This document shows, one piece after another, positions 58,556-64,000 of a DNA stretch of 64,000 nt (its first letter is position 1; each line of letters starts with the position of its first letter). Where the stretch lies: assembly GCF_002286965.1 (NCBI RefSeq), contig NZ_NSKD01000008.1, positions 62,001 to 126,000 of the forward strand. Reading direction: 5' to 3'. A program made the translations under genes and the position numbers. The DNA comes from Halovibrio salipaludis (GTDB lineage: Bacteria > Pseudomonadota > Gammaproteobacteria > Pseudomonadales > Oleiphilaceae). The notes under the pieces are model-generated. The model made no database searches. It saw only the letters and a program-made list of their open reading frames with translations, and was not told where the DNA came from.

Positions 58556-58789
58556 ATGGACTTCCGCATTGTCAGCCCGATCCGTAACGTTGAAACCTTT
58601 GCCCGCGGCCACGGTATCCGTGAACTCAGACGGCTCAATAAAGCGTACGGCGCCGCCAATTGGAGAAAGCGCAAAGGCCATGCGATAATCGAGCTGCAAT
58701 CGGGCGCCAGACTTCCTGCAGAAATCCACTGGTACGAAGCCCATAGAGTTGGCAGGAAAGAATTCAAGATCAAGCGATTACTGGACTGA
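58556..58789 (+). CDS. Small basic conserved hypothetical protein
   Basis: A 77-residue protein (MDFRIVSPIRNVETFARGHGIRELRRLNKAYGAANWRKRKG...) with strongly basic character and a compact alpha-beta pattern ending EIHWYEAHRVGRKEFKIKR. This size and the WYEAHxxGRKExKIKR ending suggest a RelE- or hydrolase-like small domain, but no catalytic assignment is possible. It starts 4 bp upstream of the next gene, and the two probably form a pair, possibly a toxin-antitoxin-like unit. The frame is open upstream to 58436 over the REP. Confidence 0.55.
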   Translation: MDFRIVSPIRNVETFARGHGIRELRRLNKAYGAANWRKRKGHAIIELQSGARLPAEIHWYEAHRVGRKEFKIKRLLD

Positions 58790-58793
58790 CACG

Positions 58794-59012
58794 ATGAGCC
58801 ACCATTTCGTCATGTGCCTGAAGAACACCGGCTATGAAGCGTCCCTGGAACCCCGCAAGCTCTATGAAGTGCTGCCCGATGCCAGCGCCGAAAAACAGTC
58901 AATGCTCCGCATCGTTGACGAATCCGGTGACGATTACCTGTACCCGGAGGCATTGTTCATTCACATGCCTCTACCAGAAACCGTAGAGCAACAGATCGCC
59001 TCTTCGTCCTAG
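58794..59012 (+). CDS. Small conserved hypothetical protein
   Basis: A 72-residue protein (MSHHFVMCLKNTGYEASLEPRKLYEVLPDASAEKQSMLRIVDESGDDYLYPEALF...). It is an acidic SH3-like small protein of a type often seen in bacterial genomes without known role. The pattern CLKNxGYEASLExRKxYxVLPD ... DESGDDYLYP is its signature. It lies 4 bp after the basic partner. An acidic-after-basic pair is compatible with complex formation. Confidence 0.6.
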   Translation: MSHHFVMCLKNTGYEASLEPRKLYEVLPDASAEKQSMLRIVDESGDDYLYPEALFIHMPLPETVEQQIASSS

Positions 59013-59036
59013 AACCACCGCGGCCCTGCCAGGATT

Positions 59037-59059
59037 TCGCGAGCAAGCTCGCTCCTACG
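59037..59059. repeat. Single REP unit
   Basis: TCGCGAGCAAGCTCGCTCCTACG, one half of the GCTTGC/GCAAGC type, 16 bp from the stop of the convergent vapC gene. Confidence 0.75.
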
Positions 59060-59074
59060 CGAACGCACTCCGGC

Positions 59075-59467
59075 TCAGAACCAATCCTCTAACCGCAGTT
59101 GCTCAATCCGCTCGAACTCATTCCTGTTGCGGCTGACCAGAATGGCGCCATGGGCAAGCGCCGTACCAGCAATCAGGGTGTCATAGGGGCCGATGGGGTG
59201 GCCCTCACTCTCCAGGGCAGCGCGGATCTCTGCTGCTGCCGTTGCCTCGCGCTGATGAAAAGGCAGGACCTGAACAACGGATGTGAGTTCCGCAAGCTGC
59301 TTCGAACGTTTCTCTGGTGATGACGACTTCGCGATTCCAACCTGCAGTTCATAGAGAACGATGGAAGGGATGCCAATATCCTGGGGGGCGCGTTCCAGCA
59401 TCCGCTCCGCAACCCGACCCTCGCCCTTGAAAAAGTAGATCAGCGTGTTGGTATCAAGTACCCACAT
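59075..59467 (-). CDS. vapC: VapC-type PIN toxin
   Basis: A 130-residue PIN ribonuclease. Asp5 (MWVLDTNTLIYFFKGEG), Glu in IVLYELQVGIAKS, Asp in IGPYDTLIAGTALAHG, and NRNEFERI at the C-terminus complete the four-acid site. It starts with ATG overlapping the antitoxin stop by one base (TAATG). Unlike the FitB-type gene at 44 kb it belongs to the YDTLIAGTALAHG branch, typical of tRNA-cleaving VapCs. Confidence 0.9.
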   Translation of the reverse strand: MWVLDTNTLIYFFKGEGRVAERMLERAPQDIGIPSIVLYELQVGIAKSSSPEKRSKQLAELTSVVQVLPFHQREATAAAEIRAALESEGHPIGPYDTLIAGTALAHGAILVSRNRNEFERIEQLRLEDWF

Positions 59468-59697
59468 TACAGCGTTTCGCGCTCTGTATCGGTACTCGCC
59501 TCGGCGCGCAGTTCGTCCAGGGATGGGAAATCACCCCAGCTTCCCGCAAGCTCGCGCACGGTATCGGGCCATTGATCCACCAGCTTTTCCTGGATCACGC
59601 CGGCAATCCATTTGCTTTTGGAAAGCTTCATGACCCTGGCATTGGCAATCATCTTTTTTTCAGTTTCATCGTCCAGATAAATCGTAACCTGACCCAT
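59467..59697 (-). CDS. vapB: Ribbon-helix-helix antitoxin of VapBC pair
   Basis: A 76-residue protein with an N-terminal ribbon-helix-helix (MGQVTIYLDDETEKKMIANARVMKLSKSKWIAGVIQEKL) and a C-terminal acidic toxin-binding tail (WGDFPSLDELRAEASTDTE). ATG 59697 is the natural start; the open frame to 59811 includes the palindrome and is not coding. It would autorepress through the site at 59713-59732. Confidence 0.87.
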   Translation of the reverse strand: MGQVTIYLDDETEKKMIANARVMKLSKSKWIAGVIQEKLVDQWPDTVRELAGSWGDFPSLDELRAEASTDTERETL

Positions 59698-59712
59698 GAC
59701 CAGCCCTCCACA

Positions 59713-59732
59713 CATATATGTTAAATTATATG
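59713..59732. promoter_or_regulatory. AT-rich operator upstream of vapBC
   Basis: CATATA-N8-TATATG, a 6-bp inverted repeat in an AT-rich block just upstream of vapB. It probably overlaps the -10 region. It is suited to a ribbon-helix-helix dimer pair. Confidence 0.5.
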
Positions 59733-59783
59733 CCCACTTTATCGGCAGAGCAATGCCAATGCCGACGCCACTACCCCGACCCC

Positions 59784-59806
59784 ATCGCAAGCAAGCTCGC
59801 TTCTCC
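59784..59806. repeat. Degenerate REP unit
   Basis: ATCGCAAGCAAGCTCGCTTCTCC, a decayed half of the GCTTGC/GCAAGC type between vapB and the next minus-strand gene. Confidence 0.55.
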
Positions 59807-59816
59807 CCCACTGCCT

Positions 59817-60947
59817 CTAGTCAACCTCCATCAGCTGACCACCTGCAATATTGATCGTAGAGGTCACTACGCCAACAATCCCCAGGTAAGAGACATAGTC
59901 ATAAGAGGGTGGCCAGACCAACGCGAGGAACAGAGCCGCAAACACCCCCAGGTAACCGATCTGGAACCACTTGGCATGGGTTGCGGCATGAAGGTTCAGG
60001 TGCCTCAACGAACAGGCTGTTATGATAACGGCGCTCGGGATGACCAGATCCCCGAGCAGCCATAAGACGGCGGGCAAACCTTCAAAGGCTATGACCAGCC
60101 CCTTGAACCCGGCATTCAGAAGCAGTGCAACCAGAACACTGGCGGCTACAAGGCCCACACTGGGTCGACTCGACGCGATTGTATTGCCAATCTGCGTGAC
60201 GGACTCTGCCCCCTTCTGGAGTGCGTATCGCAGATAGCGACGACGACGCCAACCGGTCATACCATTGGTTGACCATACGGATTTGGCGCCGCCTTCCAGA
60301 AGGTAGCCCTGGATGGCAACACGCGGCTTGCGCACCCCGCCCTGCTTGAGGGCATTCAGCGCACTGCGGTTCCTCTCGACGTTGACGCCCTCACCCATGA
60401 CCATGATCTCAAAAACAAACGTCGTCCGATCGATGGCCTTTTGCTGCTGACGGCTAATGGTGGCGGCTTCGCCATCCTGCGATTCTGGCTCATCGTCCAG
60501 ATCCGACATGACCCGTTGACGCACTTCAACACCGATATCCGTGAGTAACGCCGGGCTGATTTCCCAGGGCGGGTCCTGCTCACACAGCAGCGCCACGTGG
60601 ATCGCGCCCATGCGCAGCTTGATCAGGAGCCTGGAACAATAGGGCTTGAGCTGCCGCAAAGATGGAACGGCAATAACGAAGGTGGGCACAAACTCCGAGG
60701 ACTCGATCATCGTCGCCAGATCCGGGAAGGGGCCACCAATCGGTGGCATCTCATTGAAGAGATCGGTCTGGCGGCTCACAAGCTCGCCCAGGATCTCATC
60801 CTGCTTGAGAGGGTCCTCCTCGGTCTCAAAACGCTCCCAGCGCTCATTTTCATCCGGCAGGCGGGGCTCTTCATCAAGATCCGCCACCAGCTGCCAGCCC
60901 TGTTCCATCATTAAGCGCTGGCTGAGTTGATCCGCTGAAATCGTCAT
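59817..60947 (-). CDS. Hypothetical membrane protein
   Basis: A 376-residue protein that I do not recognise. Residues 1-165 are soluble and acidic (VPTFVIAVPSLRQLKPYCSRLLIKLRMG). Residues 185-255 are basic. About four helices occupy 265-376 (VGLVAASVLVALLLNAGFKG; AVLWLLGDLVIPSAVIIT; IGYLGVFAALFLALVW; YLGIVGVVTSTINIAGG). It is monocistronic, with no adjacent partner on the same strand. It lies in the accessory-like end of the window. No function is proposed. Confidence 0.6.
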   Translation of the reverse strand: MTISADQLSQRLMMEQGWQLVADLDEEPRLPDENERWERFETEEDPLKQDEILGELVSRQTDLFNEMPPIGGPFPDLATMIESSEFVPTFVIAVPSLRQLKPYCSRLLIKLRMGAIHVALLCEQDPPWEISPALLTDIGVEVRQRVMSDLDDEPESQDGEAATISRQQQKAIDRTTFVFEIMVMGEGVNVERNRSALNALKQGGVRKPRVAIQGYLLEGGAKSVWSTNGMTGWRRRRYLRYALQKGAESVTQIGNTIASSRPSVGLVAASVLVALLLNAGFKGLVIAFEGLPAVLWLLGDLVIPSAVIITACSLRHLNLHAATHAKWFQIGYLGVFAALFLALVWPPSYDYVSYLGIVGVVTSTINIAGGQLMEVD

Positions 60948-61177
60948 ATCGCAGTCCCTGCGTCCGGTGTGCTGTCCCTTTGAGGAAGCTGAATGCTAGC
61001 GCAATTTGAATGCGCGATAAAACACTCAACCACTCCCCGTCCTCAGTACCATTACCACCAGCCTCTTACTGCCACTCACCCACAAGAGATTGAATGGCAC
61101 CCCATGTTCGATATAGGCTTGCCCCACTAACCCCCTCAAGGAACGAAGGGAAGCACCGCACAAGGAGGTCATCCATC

Positions 61178-61807
61178 ATGCAGGCTGCCGCACCCGCCCG
61201 ACCGGCGCATCAACTGCGCCATGATCTGGAGATGACCATTCTCACCCTGATGCCGGGTGACCTCATCACCACCAGCACCCGCGCCAAGTCCTCGCAGGGC
61301 ATCCGTTGGGCCACGAATGGAGTCTTCAGCCATGTGATTCTTTATCTGGGGAAAGGGTTCGCGGTAGATGCGGCTCCGTGGCAAGGGGTTACCAAGCAAA
61401 AACTGAGGAGAAAACTGCAGGATGCAAAATTTGCCGTAGTCTTTCGCCACCGCACCGCAACCAAAGAACAGTTGGAGCATGTCAGGGCGTGGGCTGCCCT
61501 CAAGGTCAATCGCTCCTACGACTATACCGGCGCCTTCCGAGCTGGCGTTCAGCCGGGGAGCCAGATCCATCAGGCCAAACTTTTCGGCATCCAACTCCTC
61601 AGCATTGGGTTCGATGAACTTACGGCCCTATTCCCGGAAAAGGGCCATAACCAGAGCTTCTACTGCAGTGAACTGATTTTCCGCGCCTTCCAGGTGGCAG
61701 GTATTCCATTGCTCGACAAACCATCCCGGCGCCTCGGCCCCAATCAACTCCTGCAAAGTAGAGAGCTCGTTCTGATGGGCACGCTGAACTGGAAGCGGGG
61801 TGAGTGA
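61178..61807 (+). CDS. YiiX-like permuted NlpC/P60 papain-fold hydrolase
   Basis: A 209-residue protein of the YiiX/YebB group (permuted papain-like peptidase or amidase). LMPGDLITTSTRAKSSQGIRWATNGVFSHVILYLGKG contains the catalytic His52; NQSFYCSELIFRAFQVAGI contains Cys163. The order His before Cys is the permuted arrangement. No signal peptide is seen, so it may act in the cytosol on peptides or lipid-linked acyl groups. AAGGAGGT eight bases before ATG 61178 is a very strong ribosome site. The lipoprotein gene starts in its stop codon. Confidence 0.8.
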   Translation: MQAAAPARPAHQLRHDLEMTILTLMPGDLITTSTRAKSSQGIRWATNGVFSHVILYLGKGFAVDAAPWQGVTKQKLRRKLQDAKFAVVFRHRTATKEQLEHVRAWAALKVNRSYDYTGAFRAGVQPGSQIHQAKLFGIQLLSIGFDELTALFPEKGHNQSFYCSELIFRAFQVAGIPLLDKPSRRLGPNQLLQSRELVLMGTLNWKRGE

Positions 61808-62373
61808 TGAGGGTTGGGCTTCTATTAATGGCGTTGCTGGTCAGTGCCTGCAGCTTCCCCGAAGATGAGAAAATTTCAGGGCCCTGGGACGTCTCCGATG
61901 AAGAACAACGAGTCCGGTTCAACACCCCCTTGCAGGTAGCCGATGAAGGACTCCAAACCCTCTATCTCGTGGTTGACGGCAAACGCTATGAAGAAACAAC
62001 CCAGAGTGTTGATGAGTTCGTGAATGCTCCTCCGGATGTCGCGTTTTCACTGCGCCGCAAGGACGACCATAAGGTCCTGCACCCGCATGTTGTGGTCGGG
62101 GACAAAAACGGAAACACGCTGAAGCTGATACCCACTGTTGTCATGAATCCGACGGAAGACCCCTCATCGATTGCCGTAGGCTTCTCGGAGAAAATCGGCC
62201 CCAGAGCGGATCGGCCACCACTCCAGGAGATCATGAACGAGATTCACTGGATTGAGATCCGGAGCAACCACCCTGTCACGGTTGAAGCCCTGGTATGGAA
62301 GGTCTCTCGTCACCCAGATCTTCACCACTGCATGGGCGCCTGCCCCACGCGATGGCTACCCGGATTTGATTGA
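61807..62373 (+). CDS. Lipoprotein coupled to the YiiX-like gene
   Basis: A 188-residue lipoprotein with signal MRVGLLLMALLVSACS and lipid Cys at about residue 15. The mature part is acidic and beta-rich (TLYLVVDGKRYEETTQSVDEF; RKDDHKVLHPHVVVGDKNGN). The family is not recognised. It starts within the stop codon of the upstream gene (TGATG), so the two form a translationally coupled pair. Confidence 0.65.
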   Translation: MRVGLLLMALLVSACSFPEDEKISGPWDVSDEEQRVRFNTPLQVADEGLQTLYLVVDGKRYEETTQSVDEFVNAPPDVAFSLRRKDDHKVLHPHVVVGDKNGNTLKLIPTVVMNPTEDPSSIAVGFSEKIGPRADRPPLQEIMNEIHWIEIRSNHPVTVEALVWKVSRHPDLHHCMGACPTRWLPGFD

Positions 62374-62394
62374 CCGCCCAGGACTCCCCCCATC

Positions 62395-62452
62395 TGTAGG
62401 AGCTTGCTTGCAAGCGATACCCAACACCATCGCGAGCAAGCTCGCTCCTACA
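62395..62452. repeat. REP pair, GCTTGC/GCAAGC type
   Basis: TGTAGGAGCTTGCTTGCAAGCGATACCC and the inverse ATCGCGAGCAAGCTCGCTCCTACA, 9 bp apart, 21 bp after the lipoprotein stop. Confidence 0.8.
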
Positions 62453-62472
62453 TAAACGTAACCCGAGCCCGT

Positions 62473-62500
62473 TTGCCCTCCGGTCCGCCATTGCTACAAT
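62473..62500 (+). promoter_or_regulatory. Candidate promoter of the right-edge gene pair
   Basis: TTGCCC (62473-62478) and TACAAT (62495-62500) with a 16-bp spacer. Transcription would begin near 62507 and give a leader of about 126 bases before the gene at 62633. That is unusually long for this window. Confidence 0.4.
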
Positions 62501-62603
62501 CCTCGTTCAAACGCTGAACGTGCATCAGAAGTGCACTAATGCAGCACCGGGGAACACCCCCTGAGGCGATAGCATTCCCGCTGGGACGGCACGAGGAGCA
62601 AGG

Positions 62604-62636
62604 ATGCGGTTTAAGGATCTGAAGGAAAGCGAATGA
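62604..62636 (+). CDS. Possible 10-codon leader peptide coupled to the next gene
   Basis: MRFKDLKESE, with GAGGAG about six bases before ATG 62604. Its TGA stop (62634-62636) overlaps the ATG of the next gene (62633). This is the usual layout for translational coupling. It could regulate expression of the gene pair, or be a chance frame. Confidence 0.35.
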   Translation: MRFKDLKESE

Positions 62637-63088
62637 AACCAAGGAAGAGCCGCTTTAACCCAAAGCGACAGTTACAGGAAGAACCCGGATCAGAAGACGG
62701 TAAAACCCTCGCAAGAGAAGTCGGTTACGGCGGGAATCCTCAGCACAAGCGCAACCCCGGCGACTTCGGCCTGACGCCACCGGCCGATCCGCGCCCTCAT
62801 AAAACCCTATGTGACGACTGCGGTATTTCCAATAAAAAGGTGGCAGAAGCACTGTTGTCGCGTGGCGCCGAAAAAGGGATAGTAAGCAAACAGAAGAAAG
62901 GCAAATGGCCACAGAACATCTGGGCGGTTACTGATGAAGGCTACCCTGTGGAGGCACAGCTCGAAAACCAGACTCTGGGCACCTACCACGGTTACCCCAT
63001 GCCGGAATCAGACCCCATGAGGGACGAAATTATGAAACGGTGGAAACAGGCGGCACACAGCAGCGGAGGCTCTGAGCATGCGCTTTGA
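62633..63088 (+). CDS. Conserved hypothetical protein of unknown function
   Basis: A 151-residue basic protein. Distinct motifs: VGYGGNPQHKRNPGDFGLTPPADPRPHKTLCDDCG, a helical middle that reads VAEALLSRGAEKGIVSKQKKGKWPQNIWAVTDEG, and EAQLENQTLGTYHGYPMPESDPMRDEI. These motifs look like a widely conserved family, but I know no role. GAAGGA precedes ATG 62633. It overlaps the next gene by 11 bp, so the two surely act together. Whether it is a toxin-antitoxin, defence or other module is open. Confidence 0.7.
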   Translation: MKPRKSRFNPKRQLQEEPGSEDGKTLAREVGYGGNPQHKRNPGDFGLTPPADPRPHKTLCDDCGISNKKVAEALLSRGAEKGIVSKQKKGKWPQNIWAVTDEGYPVEAQLENQTLGTYHGYPMPESDPMRDEIMKRWKQAAHSSGGSEHAL

Positions 63089-64000
63089 GGTTGACTGGTT
63101 GACTCCCTCAGACAGGGAGGATGAACCAATGGATGCATTCACCCGCTGCAGGCTTGGCCTCGCCGTTGAGGGTCAACAGTTTTTCCGCCATGAAGACCTG
63201 CTCGACAAGCATGCAGTGCAGGATGCGATTACCACATCCGCTTACCCCCTGGCGCTGTGGTTCACAGCCAACTGGTGGCGCCTGAGATGGGAGCCTGCAT
63301 TAAATAACAACGAGTTACCTGCTGCCCATGATTGGAAAATGAGCCACTTGATGGGCGCGGCAGGCGGCGGTTATGAGTGGCCCAACCTCGCATTCGCCTC
63401 CGACGGTGAAAGCCTCCTTCTTAAGCTACGGCCGACCAGGGAAACCAGCGGTTCTGTCCGTTACATTGAGCGACTGGATACCTGGGTATCTGCAGATGAA
63501 TTTGAAACCGGCGTGGATCGTTTTGTAGAGCAGACGCTGGAACAATTGAATCGCTCTACCAAGCAAAACACGTCACTCCACGAACTCTGGCAAACCCTCC
63601 GTGATGAGCGCGCAAACACATGGATCGCCGCCCAACGCCAACTGGAAGCGCGGCTGGGCTATGATCCAGAGGAGGCTCCCGAGGCGTTACTGAAGCTGCT
63701 TACCGGCCTGTTTGAAAAGCATGGTGAAACTGCCATACAGGAACTCGCCTGCGTTGGTGCTGAGGCCATTGAAGGCACGATCAAAGATGTGCAGGAGCAC
63801 CTCGCACGCACGAAGGATGCCATCAAACTACCAATCCTTAGCACTCGAGCAATGGCGTCAGCGCTCAGCAACAACAAACCCGGTTACCCCTGGGAGCAAG
63901 GGCAGACCGCAGCCCATGAAACGCGGCGTTATCTCGGTATCGACAAAGGCCCCCTCCTCAACAGGCGCTTTTCGGAAATACTTGAAGCACCCAGCCAGTT
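63078..64000 (+). CDS. Partner protein of unknown function, C-terminally cut by the window edge
   Basis: An open frame from ATG 63078 (inside the previous gene's 3' end) runs without a stop to the right edge, giving at least 307 residues. The start is MRFEVDWLTPSDREDEP. A Trp-rich N-terminal part (LALWFTANWWRLRWEP) leads to a helical middle, then STRAMASALSNNKPGYPWEQGQTAAHETRRYLGIDKGPLLNRRF. The last stretch looks like the segment that precedes ImmA/IrrE-type HExxH domains, but the catalytic part would lie beyond the window. Soluble; no signal peptide. Confidence 0.65.
   Translation, partial: MRFEVDWLTPSDREDEPMDAFTRCRLGLAVEGQQFFRHEDLLDKHAVQDAITTSAYPLALWFTANWWRLRWEPALNNNELPAAHDWKMSHLMGAAGGGYEWPNLAFASDGESLLLKLRPTRETSGSVRYIERLDTWVSADEFETGVDRFVEQTLEQLNRSTKQNTSLHELWQTLRDERANTWIAAQRQLEARLGYDPEEAPEALLKLLTGLFEKHGETAIQELACVGAEAIEGTIKDVQEHLARTKDAIKLPILSTRAMASALSNNKPGYPWEQGQTAAHETRRYLGIDKGPLLNRRFSEILEAPSQ

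Overview
This is a contiguous, GC-rich stretch of a gammaproteobacterial chromosome. The order metK, ArsR-type methyltransferase regulator, tkt, epd, pgk, fba is the pseudomonad-like arrangement. The complete SUF set, the prkA-yeaH-spoVR operon, a start of an Mrp-type Na+/H+ antiporter gene and many acidic proteins suggest a marine or halophilic member (Ectothiorhodospiraceae, Halomonas or Marinobacter-like). I cannot name a genus from sequence alone. I recognise no tRNA, rRNA or CRISPR array.

Layout. 0-5 kb: the start of mnhA, a small secreted protein, yigZ, a PerM-type permease and a 7TM diguanylate cyclase. 4.7-15.1 kb: a central-carbon operon on the minus strand (tkt-epd-pgk-fba), divergent from a methyl-cycle operon on the plus strand (sahR-like regulator, metK, ahcY, metF). 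A perfect palindromic operator lies between them. 15-23 kb: bioA, rsmE, a DUF445 protein, a solute-binding protein, a chemoreceptor, yihY and yjbQ. 23.2-24.9 kb: ilvD. 25.1-27.1 kb: an IS607-type element with intact tnpB and frameshifted tnpA. 27.3-32.1 kb: the prkA-yeaH-spoVR stress operon. 32-37 kb: three small outer-membrane barrels, an MFS carrier and csaA. 37.3-44.1 kb: sufB-C-D-S-A-T-E under an IscR-type operator. 44.2-44.9 kb: a FitAB-type toxin-antitoxin pair. 45-48 kb: flgT with a lipoprotein partner, and a TraF/FadL-like barrel. 48.3-56.9 kb: cell-surface polysaccharide genes (two Wzz-like proteins, waaA, wzi, a multi-SLBB exporter) plus ppk2. 57-64 kb: an accessory stretch with lower GC, containing unknown small membrane proteins, a VapBC pair, a YiiX-like peptidase with a lipoprotein, and an unrecognised two-gene module running off the right edge.

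Two kinds of interspersed palindrome stand out. The first is a REP-like family with GTAGGAGC ends. Copies have a GCCATGGC core up to 48 kb and a GCTTGCTCGCAAGC core almost only beyond 56 kb. The second is a family of four 90-112 bp elements. Their outer arms (20-28 bp) differ from copy to copy but remain self-complementary, around a conserved CCAGGGATGGATTCA-like core. Two copies lie inside operons (epd/pgk and sufB/sufC).

The functional themes are linked: SAM use and recycling (metK, ahcY, metF, bioA), Fe-S assembly (suf, ilvD), and surface glycan export. The most notable single observations are the covarying palindromes, a tnpB stop codon lying in a GNRA tetraloop, a wzz-like gene whose only plausible start is AUU, a nearly leaderless regulator promoter, and the unexplained leader and gene pair at the right edge.
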